Below, piece by piece: positions 46,813-55,639 of a stretch of DNA of 64,000 bases; the stretch's first letter is position 1; every line of letters begins with the position of its first letter. The stretch lies in NCBI RefSeq assembly GCF_000378125.1, contig NZ_KB899241.1:1339652-1403651 (forward strand), read 5' to 3'. The position numbers and the translations under genes were made by a program. This DNA is from Rudaea cellulosilytica DSM 22992 (GTDB lineage Bacteria; Pseudomonadota; Gammaproteobacteria; Xanthomonadales; Rhodanobacteraceae). The notes beneath the pieces are model-generated. The model worked only from the letters and a program-made list of their open reading frames with translations. It was not told the origin of the DNA and searched no databases.

Positions 46813-47967
46813 ATGGCCCAGCTCGCGATCGCGCATATGTACGTGTGGGACCTGATCGGCGATCCCGATGCCGCGCCGCGCGTGCGCGATCTCGGCATCG
46901 GCGCGGTCGCGCTCGCGGTGGCATATCACTCGGTGCGTGCGGCGACACCATTGCATCCACAGCACCGCGTCGTCGATGCCGCGCATGCGGCGTTGTACTT
47001 GCCGGTGCGCAAGGAGACCTGGCGCAATCGCGCGTTGCAACCGACAGCCCCGGCCTGGCTTTCGACGCGAAACTCTTTTGGCCTTGCTGCGCGCGAATTG
47101 CAAAATGTCGGGTTGCCGGTTTACGCCTGGGCTGCACTGACGCACTCCAGCCGGCTCGGTCACATGGCGCCGCACCTCACGGTGCGCAACGCAATGGGTG
47201 ACCGCTACGCCTACGCGCTCTGTCCGGCGCACGCCGAGGTCGTCAACTATTGCGTGACCCTGGTGCGCGAGATCGTACAGCTGGCGCAACCGCAGGGTTT
47301 GGTCCTCGAGGCGGTGGGTCCATTCGGCTTCGAGCACGGTGGTCATCACGAAAAAACCGCAGGCGCCGACTACAACGATGCGCAAAAGCAGCTTTTGTCG
47401 TTGTGCTTTTGCGTCGCTTGCGAGACGCGCTACGCCTGCGCCGGCATTGATGCCGAGAATCTGCGTTCGGCCGTGCGAGCGGGCGTCGACGCCGCTGCCG
47501 TGTCGATCGAAGCCGCGCTCGGCGAGAAGCTCGCCGATCAACTGGCGAAGGTGCGTGGTGCGATTGCGCGCGAACTGCGCCAGCGGGTGATCGATGCGGC
47601 GCGCGCGTTGTCACCGTCCCTGGATATCGCGCTGCACGCGAGTGCGGACCGCTGGTCGACCGGGCCTTTCGCCTCAGTTGCTGGAGGCGTGGATGCGGAC
47701 GCCAGCACGCTGGTCGCGAATTGTTGGCCGGAATCGTACCTAGCGTTGGCGAACATCGCCGGCTTGAACCAATGGCGTCAGGAGCGCAGGCTAGCCGCGT
47801 ACGTGCTCGCGTTGCCGCCGAAGGCGTGCGACGCGCAGGCATTGCGCGCCGAACTCGACGCCTACGCCGCGGCTGGCGTCGACGAGTTTCATTTCCATCA
47901 CGCCGGGCTCGCCTCGCGCGCGCGGCTCGATGCGATCGGCGCCGCATTGCAGAGGGGAAGAACGTAA
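46813..47967 (+). CDS. Uncharacterised glycosyl-hydrolase-like barrel protein
   Basis: A 384-residue cytosolic protein I cannot name. The layout resembles a beta/alpha barrel: each section ends a hydrophobic strand with a polar residue (IGAVALAVAYHS, LPVYAWAALTHSSRLG, ALCPAHAEVVNYCVTLVREI, GLVLEAVGPFGFEHGGHHEK, ELRQRVIDAA). Notable are the histidine-rich FEHGGHHEK and the cysteines CFCVAC, which could bind a metal. Similar proteins occur in actinobacteria without assigned function. Its stop overlaps the start of the transporter gene (TAATG), so it is translated with it; a role in uronate metabolism, possibly as an isomerase or lactonase, is inference. Confidence 0.7.
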   Translation: MAQLAIAHMYVWDLIGDPDAAPRVRDLGIGAVALAVAYHSVRAATPLHPQHRVVDAAHAALYLPVRKETWRNRALQPTAPAWLSTRNSFGLAARELQNVGLPVYAWAALTHSSRLGHMAPHLTVRNAMGDRYAYALCPAHAEVVNYCVTLVREIVQLAQPQGLVLEAVGPFGFEHGGHHEKTAGADYNDAQKQLLSLCFCVACETRYACAGIDAENLRSAVRAGVDAAAVSIEAALGEKLADQLAKVRGAIARELRQRVIDAARALSPSLDIALHASADRWSTGPFASVAGGVDADASTLVANCWPESYLALANIAGLNQWRQERRLAAYVLALPPKACDAQALRAELDAYAAAGVDEFHFHHAGLASRARLDAIGAALQRGRT

Positions 47968-49262
47968 TGTCGCTGGCCTCGTCGCAAACCGCCATTGTTG
48001 TCGCACGTGTCGGCCGCTATCGCTGGGCGATCTGTGCACTGCTGCTCGCGGCCACCACGATCAACTACATGGACCGGCAGCTGATCGGCATCCTCAAGCC
48101 GCTGTTGCAGGGCGAGCTCGGCTGGAGCGAAACCGATTACGGCCACATCGTATTGGCATTCCAGGCCGCCTATGCGATCGGGCTGCTGCTCACCGGAGGC
48201 ATCGTCGACCGGATCGGCACGCATCGCGGGTTTTCGATCGCGATCGCGCTGTGGAGTCTCGCGGCGATGGCGCACGCGTTGACGCGCAGCCTGTCCGGGT
48301 TCATCACCGCGCGGTTTGCGCTCGGTCTGGGCGAGTCGGCCCATTTTCCGGTGGCGATCAAAACCGTGGCCGAGTGGTTTCCGAAAAGTGAGCGCGCGCT
48401 CGCCACCGGCATATTCAATGCCGGCGCCACGCTCGGCGCATTGGTGACGCCGCTGCTCGTGCCGCTGGTCGTCGCCGCGTTCGGCTGGCAAGCCGCGTTC
48501 GTCGTCGTCGGTGCGCTCGGATTTGTCTGGCTGGCGTTTTGGCTCGCCTTGCATGCGTCGCCGTGGCAGAGTCGACATGTCACGCGTGCGGAACTCGACT
48601 ACATCGCCAACGAGCCCGAAACGGCGAGCCCGGGCGCACGCGTGCGCTGGCGCGACCTGCTGCGCTACCGCGAAACCTGGGCGTTCGCGATCGCCAAATT
48701 CCTGACCGATCCGATCTGGTGGCTGTATCTGTTCTGGCTGCCGGATTTCTTTGCGCGCAGTTTCAAGATCGACTTGAAAGGCCTCAGTGTGCCGACCGCA
48801 GCGGTGTATCTCGCCGCAGGCACGGGCAGCATCGTCGGCGGCGCGATTTCCTCCTGGCTGATACGGCGCGGCATGCCGGCGAACCGCGCGCGCAAGATCG
48901 CCATGCTGGCGTGCGCGCTGGCGGTGACGCCGGTCTGGTTCGCGCCGAGCGTCGCGAATATCTGGACCGCGGTGGCGATGATCGGCCTGGCCGCCGCCGC
49001 CCATCAGGGCTGGTCGGCCAACCTGTTCACCACGGTGTCCGACCGATTCCCGCAGCGCATGGTCAGTTCGGTGTGCGGCTTGGGCGGCATGTTCGGTGCG
49101 GTGGGCGGCATGCTCATCGCCTGGATCACGGCGAATCTTTTGCAGTGGAGCGGCAGCTATGTGCCGGTGTTCGCTTTGGCTGGCGGCGCTTATCTCGTTG
49201 CGTTGGCGCTGTTCCATGTGCTCGCGCCGACGCGGTCAGCAACGGTGGCAGCGGCGATCTGA
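47967..49262 (+). CDS. MFS transporter, hexuronate (ExuT)-like
   Basis: A 431-residue transporter with twelve predicted helices. INYMDRQLIGILKPLLQGELGWSETDYGHIV near the first helix is the typical start of the ACS/ExuT anion:cation symporters, and FALGLGESAHFPVAIKTVAEWFPKSERALATGIFNAG is their strongest signature. These carry hexuronates and related sugar acids with protons across the inner membrane. It is translationally coupled to the preceding unknown gene (TAATG). Within this island the substrate is probably glucuronate, galacturonate or the unsaturated uronate. Confidence 0.88.
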   Translation: MSLASSQTAIVVARVGRYRWAICALLLAATTINYMDRQLIGILKPLLQGELGWSETDYGHIVLAFQAAYAIGLLLTGGIVDRIGTHRGFSIAIALWSLAAMAHALTRSLSGFITARFALGLGESAHFPVAIKTVAEWFPKSERALATGIFNAGATLGALVTPLLVPLVVAAFGWQAAFVVVGALGFVWLAFWLALHASPWQSRHVTRAELDYIANEPETASPGARVRWRDLLRYRETWAFAIAKFLTDPIWWLYLFWLPDFFARSFKIDLKGLSVPTAAVYLAAGTGSIVGGAISSWLIRRGMPANRARKIAMLACALAVTPVWFAPSVANIWTAVAMIGLAAAAHQGWSANLFTTVSDRFPQRMVSSVCGLGGMFGAVGGMLIAWITANLLQWSGSYVPVFALAGGAYLVALALFHVLAPTRSATVAAAI

Positions 49263-49321
49263 AATGCACAACGAAGAAGCAAAGCGGGTTTCCAGCTGAA
49301 TTCGTGAGTCGAGGAACACAC

Positions 49322-51316
49322 ATGAAATTGATTGTTTCGATCTGCTGGCTTTCATTCGCGCTGCTGTTGCCGTACCGCGTGGCGGACGCGCGCTTGAGTG
49401 CGAATGAAGTACGCGCGGTGATGCAGCGCTCCGCCGATTGGCAGCTCGCCAATCCGCTGCCGATCGAGACGACCGACTGGCAGATCGCGCCGTTGTACGA
49501 CGGCTTGTTGCGCATGGGCTTCGCCACGGGCGATGCGCGCTATGTTGCTGCCGTGCTGCGCTTCGGCGGCCAGTCGGGTTGGTCGCCGGGCTGGGACACG
49601 TATCACGCTGACGACTGGGCGGTCGGGCATGCCTGGCTGGATCTCTACGCGCTCGATCATGTGCATGCCGAGCGCTTGGATACGCTGCGTTCGCGCCTCG
49701 ACAAGGCAGTGAACCACCCTATCGATGAAGTGCTCGATCGGCGCGCGAAGCCGAAGACCGCCGGAGTCAATGTCACTGATCGCTGGACCTGGTGCGATGC
49801 GCTGTACATGGCACCGCCGACGCTGGTGCGCTTGTACCGCGCGACCGGCGATAAAAAGTATCTCGACTACCTCGATCGCGAATACCGCCAGACCTACGAT
49901 CAGCTCTATGACCGCGAGGCGAAGCTGTTCTATCGCGATGGAAATTACATCGGCCGCAAGACACCGCATGGCAAGAAGACGTTCTGGAGTCGCGGCAACG
50001 GCTGGGTTTACGGCGGGCTTGCATTGCTGCTCGAGCAACTGCCGCAGGAGCATCCGACACGCGCGTTCTACGAGCAGTTGTTCCGCGAGATGACGACCGC
50101 GGTGATCGCCGCGCAGCAGGCCGACGGCCTCTGGCGTCCGAGCCTCGCCGATCCGGATCAGGTGACCGTCGGCGAAACCAGCGGCAGCGCGTTCTTCGTG
50201 TTCGGCCTCGCCTGGGGCGTCAATCACGGCCTGCTCGATCGCGCGCAGTACTGGCCGGCGGTCGAACGCGGCTGGCACGGGCTGACGACGCGGATCAAAC
50301 CGGACGGCTACGTCGGCTACGTGCAGCGTGTCGGCGAGGCGCCGGAAAGTCTCGATGCGAATTCGCGCCAACTTTACGGCACCGGCGCGGTACTGCTCGC
50401 CGGCAGCGAGATTCTGCGCGCGCTCGGCGTCGCCAGCAAAACCGCACCCGAGAAAATTCTTGCCGTGGCGCAAGCGCAGATCGACGTCGACCGCACACCG
50501 CGCGCCTACGCACGTCTCGTGCCCGAGCGCGCGGACGATCTCGCCTGGGAAAACGATCGCGTTGCGTTCCGCATCTACGGTCCCGAATCACGCCCCGGTC
50601 CGGAGGACAGCGGCATCGACGTCTGGTTCAAGCGCGTCGCCTGGCCGGTGGTCGATCACTGGTACCGCGAGGATCACCTGCACCACGTGAGCTACCACGA
50701 GGATCACGGCGAGGGCTACGACGGCTACCACGTCGGCGACACGCGCGGCGACGGTGGCCTCGGTCTGTGGCGCGATGGCAAGCTCGTCACCTCGGACACC
50801 TACGTGCGCGCCGCGGTGCTCTGGACACGTCCGGAGGTGGCCGAGTTCACCGCCGACTACGAGTACCCACCGGTGGCCGGGCGCAAGAACATCCACGAAA
50901 CGCGCACGATCCGGCTACGCCTCGGCGAACAACTGAACGAAATCAGCTCGCGCTTCACCATCGACGGCGTGCCGCTCGCCGGGCTGGATCTCGCGGTCGG
51001 ACTCAACACACAGCATGCCGGCGCAGAGATGGCGTTTCAGCCCGACGCCGGCTGGATGAGCGTGTGGGAAACGGTCGACGGCAATGGCCTCGGCACGGCA
51101 GCGTTGTTCGCTGCCGGCACGGTGCGCGAGATGAAGCGCATGCCGCACGACAGCGGCCACGAGCACGCCATCGCGCTCGTGCGCACTGATCAAGACGGAA
51201 CCATCCGCTATCGCGCCGGCTTCGGCTGGACCGGCGCGGGAAAGATCGCAAACAAGGAAGCCTGGGCGAAGTACATAGAGACGCATTCAAAGAATTCGCC
51301 GGAAAAGACCCACTGA
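49322..51316 (+). CDS. GH105 unsaturated glucuronyl hydrolase fused to DUF4861
   Basis: A 664-residue exported two-domain protein. A signal peptide (about 1-23) is followed by a GH88/GH105 (alpha/alpha) barrel (about 25-385): DWAVGHAWLDLY, RWTWCDALYMAPPTLV with the catalytic Asp159, FWSRGNGWVYGGLALLLEQL. This enzyme hydrates the enol-ether of the unsaturated uronate left by lyases and frees it. The second half (about 390-664) is a DUF4861 domain: NDRVAFRIYGPE, DVWFKRVAWPVVDHWY, YHEDHGEGYDGYHVGDTRGDGGLGLW. DUF4861 has no known activity. The fusion is discussed as a finding. Next gene is the lyase that would make its substrate. Confidence 0.87.
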   Translation: MKLIVSICWLSFALLLPYRVADARLSANEVRAVMQRSADWQLANPLPIETTDWQIAPLYDGLLRMGFATGDARYVAAVLRFGGQSGWSPGWDTYHADDWAVGHAWLDLYALDHVHAERLDTLRSRLDKAVNHPIDEVLDRRAKPKTAGVNVTDRWTWCDALYMAPPTLVRLYRATGDKKYLDYLDREYRQTYDQLYDREAKLFYRDGNYIGRKTPHGKKTFWSRGNGWVYGGLALLLEQLPQEHPTRAFYEQLFREMTTAVIAAQQADGLWRPSLADPDQVTVGETSGSAFFVFGLAWGVNHGLLDRAQYWPAVERGWHGLTTRIKPDGYVGYVQRVGEAPESLDANSRQLYGTGAVLLAGSEILRALGVASKTAPEKILAVAQAQIDVDRTPRAYARLVPERADDLAWENDRVAFRIYGPESRPGPEDSGIDVWFKRVAWPVVDHWYREDHLHHVSYHEDHGEGYDGYHVGDTRGDGGLGLWRDGKLVTSDTYVRAAVLWTRPEVAEFTADYEYPPVAGRKNIHETRTIRLRLGEQLNEISSRFTIDGVPLAGLDLAVGLNTQHAGAEMAFQPDAGWMSVWETVDGNGLGTAALFAAGTVREMKRMPHDSGHEHAIALVRTDQDGTIRYRAGFGWTGAGKIANKEAWAKYIETHSKNSPEKTH

Positions 51317-51358
51317 GGCGTCCGGTGCCATCTGCTCATTTCATTCGGGAGGATGAAC

Positions 51359-54289
51359 ATGACGAGGTTGTTGCGTTGTTTGGCTTGTTTGGTGCTGTCG
51401 TTGCAGTGTGCGTGCGCGAGTGCGGACAACTACGATCAAATCCGTACGAATTGGAACGGCATCCTGGTCGGTGCTGCGAACGACATGAACGATCCCGACA
51501 TCGCCGCGTCGGTGAATTACAACGCCGCGCAGGCGAGCGGCTATCTCTCTTCGATGAATCTGCAGGCGGGCCGCACCTATCTCTGGAGTGATCTTGCGGA
51601 TTTCACGCATTCCGCGACCGTCACCGGCAACTACGCGCGATTGAAGATTCTCGCGTCGGCGTGGGCCCAGCCGGGTGGCTCGCTGCAAGGCGACGCATCG
51701 TTGCTGCAGGCGGTCGTCGGCGGGCTCGATTGGATGTACGCCAATCATTACAACGCAAGCACGGCCGAATTCGACAACTGGTGGGACTGGCAGATCGGCG
51801 CGCCGCAGGCGCTCGGCAAAGCCGCTCTGCTGATCTACCCGCAGCTGACGGCAACGCAGATCGCCAACTACACCGGTGCGATGAACCACTTCGTGCCCGA
51901 TCCGACGCAGTCGCTCAAGCCTGGCTTGAGCATGACCGGCGCGAATCTCGCCGACCAGGACCAGGTCGTGCTGCTCAGCGGCGTCCTTGCCAAGGACGCC
52001 GCCAAGGTCGCGCTCGCGCGCGACGATCTCAGCGGCGTGTTCCCCTACGTCACCAGCAGCGACGGTTTTTACGTCGACGGATCGTTCATCCAGCACGGCA
52101 ATGTCGCCTACACCGGCAGCTACGGCGCGGTCTTGCTTGGCGACGTCGCCTTGATGTTGAACTTGTTCAACAACTCAGCGTGGCCGGTGACCGATCCGAA
52201 TCAAAACAACGTGTGGAGCTGGGTGTCGCAGTCGTACGCGCCGCTGCTCTACAACGGGGCGATGATGGACATGGTGATGGGGCGCGGGATCTCGCGTTGC
52301 ACGAGCTGGGACCACGCCAACGGTCGCGGCGTGATCGTGTCGCTGTTGCGCCTTTCCTACGGTGCGCCGGCGGCGCAGCAGTCCTACATCCAAAGCCTGG
52401 TCAAGGGTCAGGTGACGCGCGATGCGAGCTTCGGCAATTACACCAATTCCTGCTCGGGAATCACCGTCAACTACAACAGCTACTATGCCGGCGGCCTGCC
52501 GCCCTACGACATCGCGAATTTGAAGTCGCTCGTCGCGAACAACACGGTCCCGGCTGCGGCGCCGCAGACCGCGAGCTACAACTTTGCCTCGATGCAGCGC
52601 GTCGTGCATCTGCGCCCGGGGTTCGCCGTCGGCTTGAGCCTGTTCTCGCCGAAGATCACCGCCTACGAGAGCGGCAACGGAGAAAACCTCAAACCTTGGT
52701 ACACCGGTACCGGTATGACCTACCTCTACAACGCCGACCAGACCCAGTACGACGACGACTACTGGCCCACCGTCAATCCGTTGCGGCTAGCGGGCACGAC
52801 GACGGATGGTGCGACGGCAACGCTCAAGACCTGGACGCTCCTGGCGAATCCGGACAACTGGGTCGGCGCATCGGTGTTGAACGGCATCTACACCAGTGCT
52901 GGCATGCAGTTCTCGATGTCGAACGACACCGGCAGTTCGCTTGCCGGAAAGAAATCGTGGTTCCTGTTCGACAACAAGATGGTTGCGCTCGGGACTGGCA
53001 TCAGCAGCACCAGCACCGGCGCGGTCGAGACGATCGTCGACAACCGTCGCATCGACGCCGCTGGCGACAATGCGCTCATCGTCAACGGCACCGCACAACC
53101 GACCTCGCTCGGCACCGCGTCGACGCTGGCCAATGTGAGCTGGGCCTGGCTCGACGGCAACGCCGCGGGTTCCGGCGTCGGTTATTACTTTCCGACGCCG
53201 GTCAGTGTCAACGCCTTGCGCGAGAACCGCATCGGCACCTGGAACGCGATCAATACCGGCGGCCAGACGACACCGCAGTCGACGAACAACTTCCTCAGCT
53301 TGGCCCTTGCGCATGGCACGCAACCGAGCGGCGCCAGCTATGCCTATGTGGTATTGCCCAATCAGACGTCGAGCTCGATGGCCAGTTACGCGGCCAGTCC
53401 GGACATCGTGGTGCTCGCCAACACGACATCGGCGCAGGCCGTGATCGACAAGAGCATCAACGTGGTCGGCGCCAACTTCTGGGGCAACAGCTCGACCACC
53501 GTCAACGACGCGAACGGGTTTGCCTATCTCACCAGCGCACAGCAGGCCTCGGTCACAACGCAGCAGAACGGTACCGAGCTCGACGTGGCGGTGGCCGACC
53601 CGACCCAGGCCAATACCGGCTCGATCGCGATCACGATCAATCGCACGGCGAGCAGCGTGATGTCGTCCGATCCGCAGGTCAGCGTGACCCAGCTGAGTCC
53701 GACTATCCAGTTCAGCGTCAACGTCAACGGCTCGGTCGGCAAGAGTTATTCGGTCAAATTCAATCTGAATCCGACCAATTCGCTCACGCTTGACACAGTC
53801 GCTGATGCCTATGTCCGCGACGGCACCTACGCGAACACGAATTACGGCAGCACGATCGACATGCCGATCAAGAACGACGCGGTCGGGTATGCGCGCAAGG
53901 CATTTCTGCGCTTCAGTGTCGCCGGCGTCGGTCTGCCCATCACCGCAGCACGAGTGGTCCTGACACCCTCCAGCGAAGGCCAGTCCGGCTTCACCAATCA
54001 GGCCTTCCTTGTCGCCAACGACACCTGGGGCGAGAGCGCGATCACCTGGAATACCGCACCGGCGATCAGCACCACGCTGCTCGGCAGCTGGAGCGTGCCG
54101 GCAATCGGCACGCCGATTTCTTTCGATGTCACGGCTCAGGCGCAGAGCGCGCTCGCGAGCGACAAGTTTTTGTCGATCGCGATCAGTTCGCCGACCAATG
54201 TCGGCAGCAACGGCTGGGTGAACTACGCCTCGAAGGAAAATACCAACGCCACTTATCGACCTGTCCTGGTCGTGACCACGAGCAACTGA
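51359..54289 (+). CDS. Polysaccharide lyase family 8 with C-terminal carbohydrate-binding domain
   Basis: A 976-residue exported lyase. The ATG at 51359 suits the GGGAGG site; one at 51353 is too close. After the signal peptide come the PL8 toroid (about 25-380), beta-sandwich and C-terminal domains (to about 800), and a last DNRLRE/CBM96-like domain (about 805-976). Catalytic residues are visible: Asn196 (TGANLADQDQV), His246 and Tyr255 (QHGNVAYTGSYG), Arg309 and Arg313 (GRGISR). PL8 enzymes cleave hyaluronan, chondroitin or xanthan by beta-elimination, leaving an unsaturated uronate end. Which polymer is used here is not decided by the sequence. Confidence 0.9.
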   Translation: MTRLLRCLACLVLSLQCACASADNYDQIRTNWNGILVGAANDMNDPDIAASVNYNAAQASGYLSSMNLQAGRTYLWSDLADFTHSATVTGNYARLKILASAWAQPGGSLQGDASLLQAVVGGLDWMYANHYNASTAEFDNWWDWQIGAPQALGKAALLIYPQLTATQIANYTGAMNHFVPDPTQSLKPGLSMTGANLADQDQVVLLSGVLAKDAAKVALARDDLSGVFPYVTSSDGFYVDGSFIQHGNVAYTGSYGAVLLGDVALMLNLFNNSAWPVTDPNQNNVWSWVSQSYAPLLYNGAMMDMVMGRGISRCTSWDHANGRGVIVSLLRLSYGAPAAQQSYIQSLVKGQVTRDASFGNYTNSCSGITVNYNSYYAGGLPPYDIANLKSLVANNTVPAAAPQTASYNFASMQRVVHLRPGFAVGLSLFSPKITAYESGNGENLKPWYTGTGMTYLYNADQTQYDDDYWPTVNPLRLAGTTTDGATATLKTWTLLANPDNWVGASVLNGIYTSAGMQFSMSNDTGSSLAGKKSWFLFDNKMVALGTGISSTSTGAVETIVDNRRIDAAGDNALIVNGTAQPTSLGTASTLANVSWAWLDGNAAGSGVGYYFPTPVSVNALRENRIGTWNAINTGGQTTPQSTNNFLSLALAHGTQPSGASYAYVVLPNQTSSSMASYAASPDIVVLANTTSAQAVIDKSINVVGANFWGNSSTTVNDANGFAYLTSAQQASVTTQQNGTELDVAVADPTQANTGSIAITINRTASSVMSSDPQVSVTQLSPTIQFSVNVNGSVGKSYSVKFNLNPTNSLTLDTVADAYVRDGTYANTNYGSTIDMPIKNDAVGYARKAFLRFSVAGVGLPITAARVVLTPSSEGQSGFTNQAFLVANDTWGESAITWNTAPAISTTLLGSWSVPAIGTPISFDVTAQAQSALASDKFLSIAISSPTNVGSNGWVNYASKENTNATYRPVLVVTTSN

Positions 54290-54341
54290 TCCGCGTCCAG
54301 AAAAACCGAATCAATTTGCGCGAGTTTGTTCTGCGCCCTCC

Positions 54342-54377
54342 AACCCTTTCGCACCCCTGTCGAAAGGGTTTTTTTTT
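54342..54377 (+). terminator. Rho-independent terminator after the lyase gene
   Basis: Perfect 10-base stem AACCCTTTCG / CGAAAGGGTT, 9-base loop, followed by seven further T residues. It ends the uronate operon 52 bases after the lyase stop and separates it from the fucose operon. Confidence 0.92.
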
Positions 54378-54577
54378 GCCCGACAACATTCCGACGGAAC
54401 AATGAATTGCTTGGCGTGCGGCATCTTCCGCGGCCGCTGGTGAAGTCGACCTAGGGCGCCGCCGGCGAGCCCATGCCGCGCTCGACAAAGAGCAGGCTGG
54501 CCAACGACAAATGCGCATCGGGTAAAAAAATCGCCGATTTCGAGCCAGAAATTTGTTTTGCATATACAATCTACATT

Positions 54578-54585
54578 CATATATG
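54578..54585. promoter_or_regulatory. CATATATG operator-like site before the fucose operon
   Basis: The palindrome CATATATG in TTCATATATGAC, matching the two sites by the TonB receptor gene. It lies 49 bases before the first fucose gene, in the likely promoter, so the same or a related IclR protein may control both operons. Confidence 0.45.
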
Positions 54586-54634
54586 ACATAACCGCCGTTT
54601 CGGACCTCCGTTACCCGCCTACCGCAGTGCTGTG

Positions 54635-55639
54635 ATGTCGCTTTTCGAAACCGCTGAAACCATGTCTCTAGGTTCGCTCGGATTCGGCGCCGCGCCGATC
54701 GGCAATCTGTACGCCGAGGTCAGCGACGACGACGCGCACGTGGCGCTGGCGCAGGCTTGGCGTCGCGGCATCCGCTACTTCGATACCGCGCCTTTCTACG
54801 GCCACGGCCTTTCCGAACGCCGCCTCGGCGATGCGTTCGCGGCGTGGCCTCGCGCCGAGTTTGCGGTCTCGACCAAGGTCGGCCGCTTGATCGAATCCGA
54901 TACGGCGAGCGGCGCGCCAATCACCGACGGTTTCGCCGTGTCCGGAAGCCGCGCCGTGTTCGACTACAGCCGTGCCGGCGTGCGCCGTTCGTTCGAGGCG
55001 AGTCTGCGACGGTTGCGCGTCGACCGCGTCGACATTCTTCTGCTGCATGACATCGGCCGGCTGACCCACGGCGAGCGGCATGCGTCGATGCTCGCACAGG
55101 CGCTCGACGAGGCGTTGCCGGAGATGGCGCGGCTGCGCGATGAGAAACTGGTCGGCGCGATCGGCATCGGCGTCAACGAGCAGGAGGTTGGCCTCGAGAT
55201 CCTGCCGCGCTTCGAACTCGACTGCATCATGCTCGCCGGCCGCTACACGTTGCTCGAGCAGCACGCCTCGCGCGAGTTGATGGGTGAGGCGCAGCGTCGC
55301 AGCGTCGACATCCTCGTCGCCGGCCCCTACAACTCCGGCCTGCTCGGCGACTCGCGCGGTCCCGGGGCGACCTACAACTACGCCTCGGTCGACGCGACGA
55401 CCCTGGCACGCGCGCAGGAAATCTACGCGATCTGCGCCGAGCTCGGCGTGGACGTCGGTGCGGCGGCGCTGCAGTTCCCGCTCGCTCATCCGGCCGTGGC
55501 CACCGTGGTCGCGGGGCTGCGCTCGGTGGCGGAGATCGACAGCGCCGCGGCACGCCGCGACACGGCAATTCCGCCGACGCTCTGGCGTCGACTGCAGGAA
55601 GCCGGCCTGCTTGCACGCGACGCGGTGCTGCCGTCATGA
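54635..55639 (+). CDS. Aldo/keto reductase, probable L-fucose dehydrogenase
   Basis: A 334-residue AKR. The active site is complete: Asp and Tyr in YFDTAPFYGHGLSE, Lys in AVSTKVG and His in LLLHDIG, with the cofactor-binding DILVAGPYNSGLL and ATVVAGLRS. The subgroup resembles D-threo-aldose 1-dehydrogenase and pyridoxal dehydrogenase types, which oxidise L-fucose at C1 to the lactone. The next gene, a fuconolactonase, overlaps by four bases (ATGA), strongly supporting this role. ATG 54635 is given; GTG 54632 or ATG 54662 are alternatives. X. campestris is said to use an SDR instead, so this step may differ. Confidence 0.83.
   Translation: MSLFETAETMSLGSLGFGAAPIGNLYAEVSDDDAHVALAQAWRRGIRYFDTAPFYGHGLSERRLGDAFAAWPRAEFAVSTKVGRLIESDTASGAPITDGFAVSGSRAVFDYSRAGVRRSFEASLRRLRVDRVDILLLHDIGRLTHGERHASMLAQALDEALPEMARLRDEKLVGAIGIGVNEQEVGLEILPRFELDCIMLAGRYTLLEQHASRELMGEAQRRSVDILVAGPYNSGLLGDSRGPGATYNYASVDATTLARAQEIYAICAELGVDVGAAALQFPLAHPAVATVVAGLRSVAEIDSAAARRDTAIPPTLWRRLQEAGLLARDAVLPS

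Larger units (their letters stand above)
54290..54634. other. Intergenic region between lyase and fucose genes
   Basis: 345 bases without a gene. It contains the lyase terminator (54342-54377) and, before the fucose operon, an AT-rich promoter region with GCATATAC at 54560-54567 and the CATATATG core at 54578-54585. No RNA or mobile element is seen. Confidence 0.6.
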
